Assembly (NCBI GenBank): GCA_943789485.1
Contig: CALSUH010000006.1
Coordinates: 1 to 64,000 of the forward strand
DNA from: an uncultured Pseudomonadales bacterium
Lineage (GTDB): Bacteria; Pseudomonadota; Gammaproteobacteria; Pseudomonadales; Pseudohongiellaceae
Direction of reading: 5' to 3'
DNA length: 64,000 nt
The notes under the pieces were generated by a model. It worked only from the letters and a program-made list of their open reading frames with translations. It was not told the origin of the DNA and ran no database searches. Shown in pieces: positions 1 through 9,415 of the stretch. The position numbers and the translations under genes were made by a program. The first letter of the stretch is position 1, and the number at the start of each line of letters is the position of its first letter.

Positions 1-1
1 A

Positions 2-511
2 TTGAGTTTACTGTGGGCCCGACTCCGATTTTTTAACACGCAGGGAACGCAAATTACGCCTTGGGTTCGTTTATATGATCCTGTCGTGGGGGTCCAAATT
101 GTCACAAGCTTATACATGTTCTATAGCACACCACAAAGCGCAGTAACTTTATCTGGGATTTGGCTGGCAGCACTTTTAGTCTCAATCTCACTATTTTGGT
201 GGACAATCTTTACCGCAAGAAAATTAGACTTCGCATTTAGCAAAAACGTGGGTGACCTCCTTACGACCGGACCATTTGCGCTGGTTCGCCATCCTTTCTA
301 TGTTTCCTACATTCTGTTATGGGCTTCAACTACTATCGTATTTAATTCCGCCTTCCTCTGGCTGACATTACTGTACCTAGTAATTTTCTACTTCATGTCC
401 GCCAGAGGCGAAGAGGAAGTTATATTGAACAGCAGACATTCGAAAGAATATTTGGAATACCGTAAACGCGCGGGAATGTTTTTCCCGAAGATTAGAAGCT
501 GGAAAAGCTAA
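2..511 (+). CDS. isoprenylcysteine carboxyl methyltransferase-like integral membrane protein (5' end cut by window)
   Basis: The frame opens at the window edge with a possible TTG at position 2, so the true start is probably outside. The 169 visible residues hold about four hydrophobic segments and the signature GPFALVRHPFYVSYIL (around residues 90-105), followed by EEEVILNSRHSKEYLEYRKR. That pattern is typical of the ICMT / phospholipid N-methyltransferase superfamily, where the RHP motif and the distal E..L...F..EY segment form the SAM and substrate site in the membrane. Bacterial members methylate diverse substrates and the sequence does not say which. It runs towards ppdK but is separated by about 790 nt, so it is not in the same operon. 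Confidence 0.7.
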   Translation: MSLLWARLRFFNTQGTQITPWVRLYDPVVGVQIVTSLYMFYSTPQSAVTLSGIWLAALLVSISLFWWTIFTARKLDFAFSKNVGDLLTTGPFALVRHPFYVSYILLWASTTIVFNSAFLWLTLLYLVIFYFMSARGEEEVILNSRHSKEYLEYRKRAGMFFPKIRSWKS

Positions 512-1305
512 CCTTTAGAGAATTCGGAACTAGAATTAAAATCGAGGTTTTTATTGAGACGTGTCAATAGAGGCCAGATTACCTTCGAATCATGTTGAAA
601 AAAACCCAATTTGCAGGAACTTTCTGACACAAGAAAATAGTCCCCAGTTGTCTGATCGCCACGAGTCCTGAATACAAAAACTTACTGTTTTTTTCTGACG
701 AAGTAACACTCAAATTAATTATTTAAAAAGCAGGCTCAATGGCATGCTGATGCCAATGGCTTATAAATCAGCGTCAATATAGTAAGGCCCTCCAATCTTG
801 ATGATTGACGATAAAAGTCATCAATCGATTAAGGTTGGGCATACAACTGCATAAAATTATTTTGCTTGTATACCGAAATACTGGATTGCGGTTGTTTAGA
901 ATCGCCGCCTACGCTCAAAAACGGCAACCAGGCAAGATCATTTGATTCGCGCGTAAAGCTAAAACGAGGGACATAGTTGTCTGCCATCTCCAAGGAACTG
1001 CCATAGCTAATAATTGATCTCGAGATTCGATCAGAACATCTGCAAATGAGAGCAATAGCGTTCGATTACTCCCTGTCCTAGCGCTGGATTTTGACATGCA
1101 AGTGCATTATCCTCTTCTACCCGCACAGAGTGGCAATTTGCCATCTTATTTGTGCATAAATCGAGCAGCTGGCTTTTACTGAAAGCATTACCGGAACTGT
1201 CCTGTAGCCAGTTCCGCCCTAGGCTGCCCCGACGAACATCCCTCCCTATCGTAGGTGGGGGGAAATGGTATAGCTTTACATAAGAAACAAGGTATTTTTC
1301 GCGCT
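512..1305. other. intergenic region, no supported gene
   Basis: About 790 nt without a convincing gene. It contains a small perfect hairpin, TGGCAT-GCTG-ATGCCA near 742-757, and an A+T-rich stretch around 700-725. A 60-codon minus-strand frame at 915-1097 has no family resemblance or ribosome site and is not called. The promoter of ppdK must lie here, but I cannot place a -10/-35 pair with confidence. Confidence 0.4.
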
Positions 1306-4053
1306 ATGAGCAAAACCCAGACTAAGAAACCCGCCAAGGCTCAGAAAACCAATAAGAGCAAGAAATTCGTCTACGCATTCGGTAAGACTACTGACGGCAA
1401 TACCACCATGCGTGAGCTACTCGGTGGCAAGGGTGCCAACCTAGCTGAAATGGCCTCTATCGGCCTACCGGTGCCTCCGGGCTTTACCATAAGCACCGAA
1501 GTCTGCTCCTATTACTATGATCATGAGCAACGCTATCCTACGGCCCTGCGTCAAAGCGTAGCCGACTCCGTAATGAGCGTAGAGAAGCAGCTCGACAAGA
1601 AATTCGGTGGTCGCAAGAACCCTTTATTGGTATCTGTACGTTCCGGAGCTCGTGATTCAATGCCGGGCATGATGGACACTATCCTCAACCTAGGCCTGAA
1701 CGACGAGACCGTCGAAGGCCTAGCCGATGTTTCTAAGAACCCCCAATTTGCTTGGGACTGCTACCGTCGCTTCATTCAGATGTACGGCGGCGTAGTGATG
1801 GGTGTCAGCGCTCGCACAGAAGAAGAAGAAGACCCCTTCCATGTACTTCTGGAGAAATTGAAGCGCAAGGTGGGTGCAGAGTCAGACAATGACCTGACTA
1901 CCCAGGACCTACAAGCGCTAGTCATCCAATACAAGGCGCTAATCCGTAAGCGCACTCGGGGGGCATTCCCACAAGATGTTATGCAGCAGCTGTGGGGCGC
2001 GATAAGCGCAGTATTCGGCTCCTGGAAAAATGAGCGCGCCATCCTCTATCGTCAGGAATACGGCATCCCCGCCGAATGGGGCACGGCTGTGAATGTTCAG
2101 GCAATGGTATTCGGCAATGCTGGCGACGACAGCGCGACAGGAGTTGCCTTCACTCGCGACCCAGCCAACGGCGAAAAAGTGTTCTACGGCGAATATCTAA
2201 TTAATGCGCAGGGTGAAGACGTTGTAGCAGGTCTACGCACACCAAAGGCTATTAGTAAGCTTGCCACGGAAATGCCCAAGAGCTTTAAAGATCTGGAGAA
2301 GGTTCGCTCTAAGCTAGAAAAGCACTTCAATGACATGCAGGACTTCGAATTCACCATCGAGAAGAACAAGCTGTTCATTCTGCAAACGCGTAATGGCAAG
2401 CGTACTGGTCTTGCTGCGGTGAGAATCGCCGTAGAGATGCAGAAAGAGCGTCTGATGAATGTTGAGACAGCACTTCTGAAGATCCCAGCCGAGTCTATCG
2501 ATTCGCTGCTGGTACCCGTTTTCGATCCCAAGGCATTGAAGGCTGCGACAGTTATCGCATCTGGCCTGCCGGCAGGCCCTGGTGGCGCAACCGGGCGCAT
2601 CGCTTTCACAGCAGCTCAAGCGGAGATGGAAACACGCAAGGGAAATAAGGTCGTACTGTGTCGCACCGAGACCTCCCCTGATGACCTCAAGGGAATGTTG
2701 CATTCACAGGGTATCTTGACCTCCCGTGGCGGTGTGTCCTCTCACGCAGCGCTCGTTGCCCGTCAACTTGGCAAGGTATGCGTCTGTGGAGCCAGCGGCA
2801 TCAGCATCAACTACGAAAAGAAAACCCTAACCACAGGCAAAGTAGTCCTGCGTGAAGGCGACTACCTATCTATAGATGGCAGCACCGGTGCCATCTACAA
2901 GGGCATGATCGAGAGCACCGATTCTGAAGTAAAGCGCGTGCTAGACGGCGGCCTGAAACCTACCAAGAGCTACACCTATGAACTGTTCCAGACAGTCATG
3001 AAGTGGGCCGACAAACACCGCACCATGAATATTCGCACCAATGCCGATACGCCCACTATGGCTAAACAAGCCGTGGCCTTCGGTGCCGAAGGCATTGGGC
3101 TATGTCGCACCGAGCACATGTTCTTCGAAGGCGACCGCATCGACTATATGCGGCAGATGATTCTCGCCTCCGACGAAGTGCAACGTCGCACAGCATTGAA
3201 GAAATTACTGCCTATTCAGAAGAAAGACTTCGTTGGCATCTTCAAGGCCATGAATGGTCGCCCAGTGACGATCCGTCTTTTGGATCCGCCGCTGCATGAA
3301 TTTCTTCCTCACGACGACGTCGTTAGGCGCCAACTAGCTGAGAAGCTAGGTGTGCCTTTCGATTACGTCATCGATCGCATCAAGTCACTGCACGAAGAGA
3401 ACCCCATGCTTGGCTGCCGTGGCTGTCGCCTAGGCATTATCTACCCTGAGATCACCGAGATGCAGAGCCGTGCAATCTTCGAGGCAACTGCACAAGTTCT
3501 AAAGGGCAAAAAGAAGATCAAAGTGAAGCCAGAGATCATGATTCCCCTGGTGGGCTTCCGCGCAGAACTCGCGGATCAGCTCAAAATTGTGCATCGCGTA
3601 GCCAAAGAAGTAATGAAGAAGCACAAGATTCGCATCAACTACATCGTTGGCACCATGATCGAAGTTCCGCGTGCGGCAATCACCGCAGACGAGATCGCCA
3701 AAGAAGCAGACTTCTTTAGCTTCGGCACCAATGACCTGACTCAGACAGCACTCGGCTTAAGTCGCGACGACATGGGCCTGTTCTATGACGAGTACCAGAG
3801 CAAAGAAATCTACAACAAGAACCCCTTCGCCAGCCTAGACCAAAACGGCGTAGGCAAACTCATCGACTTCGCGGTCGATCGCGGTCGCGCCACAAAACCT
3901 GATCTTAAGCTGGGTATCTGCGGAGAACACGCCGGCGACCCTGCCTCAATTGACTTCTGCCACCGTGCGGGCTTGGACTACGTGAGCTGTTCACCACCAC
4001 GCGTGCCGATAGCCAGATTGGCAGCGGCGCAAGCTAAGCTGCGGAACGCCTAA
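1306..4053 (+). CDS. ppdK: pyruvate, phosphate dikinase
   Basis: Cytosolic enzyme interconverting pyruvate + ATP + Pi and phosphoenolpyruvate + AMP + PPi. The order is the standard PPDK one: N-terminal ATP-grasp domain ([20 protein letters not shown] and [16 protein letters not shown]), the swivelling phosphohistidine domain ([19 protein letters not shown], phosphoryl His about residue 480), and the C-terminal PEP/pyruvate barrel ([42 protein letters not shown], and the catalytic Cys in [16 protein letters not shown]). An upstream GTG at 1255 is in frame, but the ATG at 1306 begins the conserved protein after a Lys/Gln-rich leader and gives 915 residues, close to the family norm. Single gene, with a stem (CCCCTGCT/AGCAGGGG) right after the stop that doubles as a tRNA-Phe remnant. 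No damage seen. Confidence 0.96.
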   Translation: MSKTQTKKPAKAQKTNKSKKFVYAFGKTTDGNTTMRELLGGKGANLAEMASIGLPVPPGFTISTEVCSYYYDHEQRYPTALRQSVADSVMSVEKQLDKKFGGRKNPLLVSVRSGARDSMPGMMDTILNLGLNDETVEGLADVSKNPQFAWDCYRRFIQMYGGVVMGVSARTEEEEDPFHVLLEKLKRKVGAESDNDLTTQDLQALVIQYKALIRKRTRGAFPQDVMQQLWGAISAVFGSWKNERAILYRQEYGIPAEWGTAVNVQAMVFGNAGDDSATGVAFTRDPANGEKVFYGEYLINAQGEDVVAGLRTPKAISKLATEMPKSFKDLEKVRSKLEKHFNDMQDFEFTIEKNKLFILQTRNGKRTGLAAVRIAVEMQKERLMNVETALLKIPAESIDSLLVPVFDPKALKAATVIASGLPAGPGGATGRIAFTAAQAEMETRKGNKVVLCRTETSPDDLKGMLHSQGILTSRGGVSSHAALVARQLGKVCVCGASGISINYEKKTLTTGKVVLREGDYLSIDGSTGAIYKGMIESTDSEVKRVLDGGLKPTKSYTYELFQTVMKWADKHRTMNIRTNADTPTMAKQAVAFGAEGIGLCRTEHMFFEGDRIDYMRQMILASDEVQRRTALKKLLPIQKKDFVGIFKAMNGRPVTIRLLDPPLHEFLPHDDVVRRQLAEKLGVPFDYVIDRIKSLHEENPMLGCRGCRLGIIYPEITEMQSRAIFEATAQVLKGKKKIKVKPEIMIPLVGFRAELADQLKIVHRVAKEVMKKHKIRINYIVGTMIEVPRAAITADEIAKEADFFSFGTNDLTQTALGLSRDDMGLFYDEYQSKEIYNKNPFASLDQNGVGKLIDFAVDRGRATKPDLKLGICGEHAGDPASIDFCHRAGLDYVSCSPPRVPIARLAAAQAKLRNA

Positions 4054-4060
4054 GACTTTT

Positions 4061-4185
4061 CCCCTGCTTCACGTTGGTGGAGCAGGGGACTGAAAATCAT
4101 TCGCCCATCCTGGGCTCAGCCTAAAGGCCAGCTAAAACTGTGCTAATCTGATCCAGTCAGATTAATCCTCGTGTCGGTGGTTCGA
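4061..4185 (+). pseudogene. tRNA-Phe remnant R1, split by a hairpin chain
   Basis: Positions 4072-4098 read as the D-loop to anticodon-loop part of tRNA-Phe (GTTGGTGGAGC, then GGGGACTGAAAATC, anticodon GAA). The tRNA sequence resumes at 4166-4185 with TCCTCGTGTCGGTGGTTCGA, the variable region and first half of the T-arm. Between them lie 67 foreign nucleotides. The 5' acceptor strand is degenerate and the 3' acceptor/CCA is missing. The stem CCCCTGCT / AGCAGGGG (4061-4068, 4081-4088) could serve as ppdK terminator but lacks a T-run. No other remnant in the window keeps any of the 5' half. Confidence 0.7.
4099..4165. repeat. 67-nt hairpin chain inserted in the anticodon arm of R1
   Basis: Made of successive tiny palindromes: GCCCA-TCC-TGGGC, GCCT-AA-AGGC, an imperfect CAG/CTG, and TTAATCTGA-TCCAG-TCAGATTAA. 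A near-identical 67-nt block interrupts remnant R3 at the same tRNA position (11327-11393), so this is a repeated sequence and not chance drift. Confidence 0.75.
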
Positions 4186-4390
4186 AAGGAGCGAAGCTCC
4201 GCAGAGCGCGCAAAGCGCGCAAAGCGCGAGTCCAAAGGACCGAGGAATTCGGCTTAGCCGAATTTAGAGTCAAAGGAGCGAAGCTGTGCAGAGCGCGCAA
4301 AGCGCGAGTCCAAAGGACCGAGGAATTCGGCTTAGCCGAATTTAGAGTCAAAGGAGCGAAGCTAGAGCGGACAAACAGGCCTAAGCCTGT
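4186..4390. repeat. hairpin-chain repeat, two 78-nt-type units plus tail, splitting the T-loop of R1
   Basis: Begins right after GGTTCGA of the tRNA T-loop. Each unit contains GGAGC-GAA-GCTCC (first copy), a GCGC-rich palindrome, GTCC-AAA-GGAC and AATTCGGC-TTA-GCCGAATT. The tail has CAAACAGGC-CTAA-GCCTGTTTG. Here the 3' side does not return to the tRNA sequence but runs into the REP-like GACTCTGACCCC. The minus-strand frame through it is a by-product of the 78-nt period. Confidence 0.85.
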
Positions 4391-4400
4391 TTGAATTATT

Positions 4401-4412
4401 GACTCTGACCCC
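4401..4412 (+). repeat. partial REP-like motif GACTCTGACCCC
   Basis: Matches the 3' half of a 22-nt motif present in full at 9538, 44127 and 54174 and in reverse at 57280. It replaces the tRNA 3' end expected after the hairpin chain. Confidence 0.5.
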
Positions 4413-4417
4413 TTTTC

Positions 4418-5389
4418 TTAGAACGTTGCAATTGGATTCAATGGTGATCCCGTACCACCGTTGACACGCAGTGGAGCAGTAGTAAATAGAAACTCAGCCC
4501 TCCCCTGACGCTGCGCCTCTTCGGCCACTGCCTCTAAATCAAGATTGTCAAAAATGGGCATTCCCAAAGCCACCAGAACCAGTGCATGCACCGGCGAATC
4601 ATAGCCTTCAACTAGCGAAGGCTTTACATCCAGCGCTGAATCGCTACCTATTAGCGCCACATCTCTTTCTTTAAACCATGATACCGAACTGGCATGTAAT
4701 CCTGCCGAGTCCGCCGCAAGATTCCAGGGACCTAGCGCCGCTCTTCTCATCCAGCGGCCGGTGCGAATCAAGACGATATCGCCAGATCCAATTTTAATAT
4801 CATTGGCCTCTTCCCATTCCTCAAGCCAATCCGAGGTTATAGCTGTGCCGTTTTCCAGCCAGTCCACACCACGCAATCGCGGAAAATCCATGACGATGCC
4901 ACGCCCAAAAACACCTTCCTGAAATGCAGTAATCGCCAATTGACCACAGCCCGCATCGGTTACTTCGCCTTCTGAATAGCCGTTATACATAGTTCCGAAT
5001 TGAAACCGATGACATAATGCATCTAGGTGCGAGTGCGCATAGCCATGATAGGAAACCCCTATAAAGTCTCCAGACCAAGGTCCAGGACTACTGCCGATCG
5101 AAGTCATGCGGTGATCATAGGGACTAAAATTATCTGCCGCTGGCTCATCTAGGACTTCATGCGCCATAGAAACCGACACGCCAGCCTGAACGAGTTGCGC
5201 TGCCGCCACCCGCGTTTCCGGCGTGATAAGATTAACCGTCCCCTTTTGATCATTCTCGCCCCAACGACCCCAGTTGGACAGCGACTCAAATAGCGCATCG
5301 GCTGCTTGTTCGGTCATCATCTGGGCATTAACTGGTACGGAACATAAGAAAGAGAAATAGAGAATCAGTACGAATTTTTTTTTATTCAT
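4418..5389 (-). CDS. secreted cyclase-family (kynurenine formamidase-like) metal hydrolase
   Basis: 323 residues with a Sec signal peptide (MNKKKFVLILYFSFLCSVPVNAQ). The mature part carries the Putative cyclase fold of PF04199: NLITPETRVAAAQLVQAG near the start, the metal-site segment YHGYAHSHLDALCH (variant of HxGTHxDxPxH), and a DIVLIRTGRW strand. Family members hydrolyse formamides, lactones or amides using a divalent metal. The substrate here is unknown and the location is periplasmic by the signal. It lies 103 nt downstream of the M28 peptidase gene on the same strand, so the two may be co-transcribed. Confidence 0.85.
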   Translation of the reverse strand: MNKKKFVLILYFSFLCSVPVNAQMMTEQAADALFESLSNWGRWGENDQKGTVNLITPETRVAAAQLVQAGVSVSMAHEVLDEPAADNFSPYDHRMTSIGSSPGPWSGDFIGVSYHGYAHSHLDALCHRFQFGTMYNGYSEGEVTDAGCGQLAITAFQEGVFGRGIVMDFPRLRGVDWLENGTAITSDWLEEWEEANDIKIGSGDIVLIRTGRWMRRAALGPWNLAADSAGLHASSVSWFKERDVALIGSDSALDVKPSLVEGYDSPVHALVLVALGMPIFDNLDLEAVAEEAQRQGRAEFLFTTAPLRVNGGTGSPLNPIATF

Positions 5390-5492
5390 GTTGCAATTAC
5401 TCCAAGGCTTAGAGAGTCAGAACTATCAGATTACTTTAATCCATTGATTCAATCGAGTGCAAGTAGGAGCGGAGAAATTGCTTCTTCCTATA

Positions 5493-7010
5493 TTACTGAG
5501 TTAATTCAGACAGGCCCATACCGCTCACCCGTTCGATTATTTTTGCATAGGCTCTTGTAGTAGCCGCAAGACTAGCCGCAGGAATCGCTTCCGTTGTTTC
5601 AATATTGGTATGCAGTAGAACCCCTGCGTGCATCAAAACAATTGAAGGAACAAGATCGGCAATAGTTCTAATCTCCCCCACCGGCCCACCAGTCTCTGCC
5701 CACCGTGGAATTCCAAATTCATCAAAGGTCTTTAGTGTTATCTCTGCCAACGTGTTTGAGCCATTTATTTGCCAGGAAAAGGGCCCAGTTGAATTTGTCG
5801 TACAGAGCTCATCACCGAATCGATCTATGAGTGCATGAGCAGTATGTTCTGCATTAATCAGCAGCACTGCATTATCGAGAATCGATTCGCGATTTTCATA
5901 CAACCAACTGAATCCCGTTCTGACTATATTGTGATGCCCGGGTGTGCCGATAATTTCAATGGTACGTTTTCTCTCTGATTGCGGAATTTGAGCAAAGTAA
6001 CGCATTAGCTCCAGTGCCGTAGCGACACCAGACGCATTGTCGGCAGCACCCTCAAAGTACGCATCACGATGGGCCACGATCACAATTTTTTCAGCATCAG
6101 GTGTGGCAGCCAACACTTCACCGCGCACGCTGGATGTGTTCAATCCTTCCAAGGAATCAACTTCCATCTTTATCTGTATTTCTACTGAATCTGTTAAGGC
6201 TGAATCAGTGAGCAAGCGTTGTAGTAGTACGCCATCTTCCGATCCAATTGAAAAAGTTGGCACTGAGGTGCCCACATCGTAGAAAGCGGTTTGTAAATTT
6301 CCAGGCAATTCGAGTACGATAAATATTGCTGCCGCGCCCTGCTCTTCTGCGCGTTCCAGTGCACCTATTCTTCGGACAGAATTAAACACGGTGCTGCTAG
6401 TCGCTATGGAATGAAGGATGACTGCTTTGCCTCGCACATCCCTCCCCTTAAAATCCGTAGCCATACCCAAGCCAACATCGATTAGCTCAAGTGTTTCACC
6501 TGTGGATGAAGTGCCAACCGAACCGTAGGCTGGCCAGGCCGAGGTCAACATTGTAGCTCTGCCATCCACCTCAACAGCTAACCCCCAGCTGCGGGGCAAC
6601 CACTGCGCTGGCAAGGCAATCGTATCGAGCCGAATGTTTTCCACACCAGATTGACGCAGCTGATCCATCATCCAGTCCGCGGTTTCGTGATCAGCGCTGG
6701 TACCAATTATACGTCCCCAGTATTGATTACCTGCTTCCCGATAACGCCTTGCAATTCCGGCCTGCTCTTCGACGAGGCCTTTCATACGCTCGCCATCGAT
6801 AGACGCGTAGGCATTATCACCTGCACTGCTTAACTGAATATAGGATGAGTCTGCTGTAAATTCGAGACCACCGGTTTTATCAGAGGGCGCGATACATGCT
6901 GCAGCCAGTGCAGTTCTTGGATCAATTGAATTTGATTGCGCAGTTGCACAGGAAGCGAACAAGCACAAGCCTGAAACCAGCAAATAGAATAACTTCAATC
7001 GAGACTCCAT
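5493..7010 (-). CDS. exported M28-family metallopeptidase with PA domain
   Basis: 505 residues. The N-terminus is a signal peptide with a possible lipobox (LFASC, Cys21) or cleavage after ATAQ. Residues about 170-290 form a PA-type insert, and residues 311-330 (VAHRDAYFEGAADNASGVA) hold the first zinc ligands His314 and Asp324. GTPGHH and NAEHTAH further on supply the rest of the bimetal site region, typical of M28 aminopeptidases. Role: trimming of peptides or related amides outside the cytoplasm. Adjacent to the secreted cyclase-family gene on the same strand, which suggests a small nutrient-scavenging pair. Start ATG at 7010 fits a signal peptide directly. Confidence 0.85.
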   Translation of the reverse strand: MESRLKLFYLLVSGLCLFASCATAQSNSIDPRTALAAACIAPSDKTGGLEFTADSSYIQLSSAGDNAYASIDGERMKGLVEEQAGIARRYREAGNQYWGRIIGTSADHETADWMMDQLRQSGVENIRLDTIALPAQWLPRSWGLAVEVDGRATMLTSAWPAYGSVGTSSTGETLELIDVGLGMATDFKGRDVRGKAVILHSIATSSTVFNSVRRIGALERAEEQGAAAIFIVLELPGNLQTAFYDVGTSVPTFSIGSEDGVLLQRLLTDSALTDSVEIQIKMEVDSLEGLNTSSVRGEVLAATPDAEKIVIVAHRDAYFEGAADNASGVATALELMRYFAQIPQSERKRTIEIIGTPGHHNIVRTGFSWLYENRESILDNAVLLINAEHTAHALIDRFGDELCTTNSTGPFSWQINGSNTLAEITLKTFDEFGIPRWAETGGPVGEIRTIADLVPSIVLMHAGVLLHTNIETTEAIPAASLAATTRAYAKIIERVSGMGLSELTQ

Positions 7011-7053
7011 GTTCCTCTCCTCCCAAAAACTAAGTAGCGAACTATTTATCGAA

Positions 7054-7314
7054 CTACAAAAAACTCGAACGAAATTTAATTCCCCAGCGCCCTTCTGCTT
7101 TTATTAGAATGTACAGAGATTCAAAGGTTACCATTTCCGATTCCTTGTCGCGAAAACGACGAACAAGGGTAGCCACATGAGCTTTCGTATCAGTAATGCT
7201 GATAATTTTCCGCTCTACCCATTCAGAGTGATGCCAATCTGTATTACTCAGACACTCGAAAATTCTTATATGCGCCGTGACAACGTCTTCTTCTGAAGTG
7301 AGCCTAACAAAGCG
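7054..7314 (-). pseudogene. fragment of an NTF2/SnoaL-like domain protein
   Basis: An 86-codon minus-strand frame between two stops with no start codon. Its C-terminal half reads like the end of NTF2-like (SnoaL/DUF4440 type) proteins: DWHHSEWVERKIISITDTK, then FESLYILIKAEGRWGIKFRS. Only the last two thirds of such a domain are present, so it is a 5'-truncated remnant. It occupies the otherwise empty 367-nt gap upstream of the M28 gene. Identification is by pattern memory only. Confidence 0.5.
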
Positions 7315-7377
7315 TTACGTGTAAAGTTCTAAAGCTAGTAAACTATTAGTGTCCCCTAGTGTTCCCCTGTTTGCGCA

Positions 7378-7818
7378 TTATTCTGCGCATTCATCGGGAA
7401 ATGAGCCGATTAAAGCGGTAAAACCATCGGGCATATATCTCGAGCGTGACTCATACAAATCTCTTAAATCACACCTGTTATACCAGTCTTGAAAAGCTCT
7501 CTTTTTTGCCTCCCAAAATTCCTCATCCATTAAACCCTGTGTGTATTGGAAATAATCATTCCCGAACAAAAACCAAGACATATGGTAAGTGTTTCTTCTT
7601 GCGATTAGGGCTCTCGAGTAATCATAGTTGAGGTTGTTATCGAGCATGAATGATTGCCAATCTATATTGGCGGTTGTGAATGCGTCAAAATTTGAAATAG
7701 TAGTATTTGTTCTGTCTTGTCGGGCATTTTCGAGAGCTATTTTCTGGTTTTGCTGAAGCTCGATTGCTACAAATATTAGAGAAGAGACGACCCCTATCAC
7801 ACCAAGAAAATTCGCCAC
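7378..7818 (-). CDS. small membrane-anchored protein of unknown function
   Basis: 146 residues, GTG start at 7818. A single N-terminal membrane segment (FLGVIGVVSSLIFVAIELQQNQ) is followed by a Trp/Tyr/Phe-rich soluble part (SWFLFGNDYFQYTQG, EFWEAKKRAFQDWYN). This layout is frequent in marine gammaproteobacteria in proteins with no assigned role. The gene start is doubtful: a well-spaced AAAAAGGAG precedes an ATG at 7856 that is out of frame with the body (38 nt away). Either the GTG is used, or a one-base change separates a former start from the gene. Confidence 0.6.
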   Translation of the reverse strand: MANFLGVIGVVSSLIFVAIELQQNQKIALENARQDRTNTTISNFDAFTTANIDWQSFMLDNNLNYDYSRALIARRNTYHMSWFLFGNDYFQYTQGLMDEEFWEAKKRAFQDWYNRCDLRDLYESRSRYMPDGFTALIGSFPDECAE

Positions 7819-7974
7819 ACCAGTAAATGGTATTGCACAGGTATTTTTGAAGGCATCTTTTTCTCCTTTTTAATTAAAGAGCACTGCCTTTTCTTACTGA
7901 ACAGATGGCTGACGCAAGACAGGAGCTTATCAAGCTATGTTGCCAGAGCGAGTATAGTCAGAATCACATCAGCA

Positions 7975-8823
7975 TCAACTGTCTTCCAGCAGCTTTTTTT
8001 CGACGTCAATAAAACAAGCTGGACATATACCATGGGTTATATCTGTTCTGCTGTGTTCGGATAAATATTTTTCAAAGTTAGCCCAGGACCCATCATCGTT
8101 TTCGATTTTTTTGCACCAGGCGCAAATGGGCAATAGCGATTTTAGTTGCTTGGTTTCCAATAATGCTGCGTTAAGGAGACCTTCCTTCTTGAGTTTTTCA
8201 ATCTCCGTGGCGAGTGCTAGGTCTCGTTCCTGCCGATACGCATAGGTAATAAAAAGAGTCAGTGAAAAACAGATAGAAGCGGAGAGCAAGAGGACGGCGC
8301 TGGTGTCGAATAACTGCGCCTCTGACGAACCGTAAACTACCATTCGTTGCGGGAGGCGCCATTCTAAGAAGAAAGATATCGCGATCATCGAGATCAGGTA
8401 GGATGCAACAATTGTTAATAATCGGCCCCGTAGCATGGCAGCGGTAATAATAAACAATGGGCCAAACCAAAGCGGTAAACTACCCTGAGATCCTTGATTA
8501 GTAAGCCAATTCAGACCTATCAGCGTCGCCGCGACGGTGATAAGCACTGCACCTGACTTCTCTGGATGCTCGTAGCGACCACCAACATAGTGAAAGGCCC
8601 CACCTGCAGCGATTAAGAAGATGCAGGAGACAATCGCCGTTGAGTCCTGTGCGTCTAATAGAAAATATTGATAGAGATTGATAGCGAGAGAAATCACACC
8701 AGCGATAACAACCATGCTGCAGGAGAAAAAATATATCTTTGATTCTAGCCTGCCGTTATGACTTGTCCCCATTAGCGGGCTTAACCAGGTCGATATTGAT
8801 ATGGTTTTGACGTGGTCGAGCAT
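7975..8823 (-). CDS. membrane protein with C-terminal CxxC/CxxC signalling-type domain
   Basis: 282 residues. Residues about 30-200 hold five to six hydrophobic segments, then a short coiled linker (EIEKLKKEGLLNAALLETKQLKSLLP) leads to ICAWCKKIENDDGSWANFEKYL and ITHGICPACF. The tail, with two Cys pairs and the LLPICxxCKKI.DD.G.W..x.Y.......SHGICP.C pattern, is a small domain common at the ends of PAS and receiver proteins, so a sensory or redox-sensing role is plausible. No kinase, GGDEF or output domain is present. Stand-alone gene. Confidence 0.7.
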   Translation of the reverse strand: MLDHVKTISISTWLSPLMGTSHNGRLESKIYFFSCSMVVIAGVISLAINLYQYFLLDAQDSTAIVSCIFLIAAGGAFHYVGGRYEHPEKSGAVLITVAATLIGLNWLTNQGSQGSLPLWFGPLFIITAAMLRGRLLTIVASYLISMIAISFFLEWRLPQRMVVYGSSEAQLFDTSAVLLLSASICFSLTLFITYAYRQERDLALATEIEKLKKEGLLNAALLETKQLKSLLPICAWCKKIENDDGSWANFEKYLSEHSRTDITHGICPACFIDVEKKLLEDS

Positions 8824-9223
8824 GGAATGTGACTCCTAAAAAAACCTAATCATATTTCTGCAGAGTGTGCCAGTCTATCGGCGACCAATAATAGTTATTA
8901 GCTCTTCCTTGATAAAGACCAGGCAGCAATATGGTCAACTCTTCTGATAGCGGATTGATAGATTCGAAACATTGAGATAAATTCCTGAAACCGGAATGTT
9001 TCACGAAAGCAGCTTAATCTCAATATAGAGCTACACTGGCTTCGAGTATAGGAAGAACAAACAGTATCCCCACAAGGAAGAAATGTCTAGTTTCGTGACA
9101 GTGGGCACTCAGGCAAGCTTAAATCAGCTAGATCATTCGATAAATCACCTACTTTTCATCCTGCTGTGAGCGCTCGTTACCGTTCATCCGCCGCTTTTCC
9201 TGCCAACAGGCTAGGTGCTAGCC
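8824..9223. other. intergenic region, nothing recognised
   Basis: About 400 nt between the membrane-protein gene and remnant R2. I see no open frame with family resemblance, no clear hairpin and no RNA signature. Confidence 0.35.
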
Positions 9224-9340
9224 GCACACTTCTTAGCACACTCTGATTTCGAAATTTCAACTCTCTGATTTATAGAAGAAATTGCTCACGCAGTCTGCTG
9301 AAAATTCTCGTGTTGGTGGTTCGAATCCGCCTCTGGGCGC
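9224..9340 (+). pseudogene. tRNA-Phe 3' remnant R2 with upstream GCACAC arm
   Basis: GCACAC-TTCT-TAGCACAC at 9224-9241, then 71 nt later CTGCTGAAAATTCTCGTG, then GGTGG-TTCGAAT-CCGCC and TCTGGGC. This is the anticodon loop (GAA), T-arm and acceptor 3' strand of tRNA-Phe with several substitutions. The CCA is degraded (GCTA). It lacks the D-arm and acceptor 5' strand, so it cannot be functional. It is the only remnant still followed by a strong terminator. Confidence 0.8.
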
Positions 9341-9341
9341 T

Positions 9342-9383
9342 ATACATAAAAAAGGCCAGCACAGGCTGGGCTTTTTTATGTAT
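9342..9383 (+). terminator. strong bidirectional hairpin terminator after R2
   Basis: ATACATAAAAAA pairs with TTTTTTATGTAT around GGCCAGC-ACAG-GCTGGGC (one mismatch). This gives a stem of about 19 bp with A and T runs on both sides. It probably descends from the natural terminator of the tRNA-Phe gene. Confidence 0.85.
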
Positions 9384-9415
9384 GGAGTTTAGGGTTGGAT
9401 TAGATCCACCGATCT

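Noticed and set aside
915..1097. 60-codon minus-strand frame upstream of ppdK
   Set aside because: No ribosome site, no family resemblance, and composition as expected for random frames.
4061..4088. Plain ppdK terminator
   Set aside because: The stem exists but lacks a T-run and coincides with the D-arm of a tRNA-Phe remnant, so I call it a remnant that may act as terminator.
4157..4351. Proteins encoded by the repeat (LNSAKPNSSVLWTRALRAL frames at 4157, 11349, 14538 and 14560)
   Set aside because: Both strands are open because the period is 78 nt. The sequence is explained by palindromes and tRNA boundaries, and the frames lack ribosome sites and non-repeat sequence.
9342..9383. Riboswitch or small RNA at the long hairpin after R2
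   Set aside because: A and T runs flanking a GC stem are fully explained as a bidirectional terminator of the former tRNA gene.
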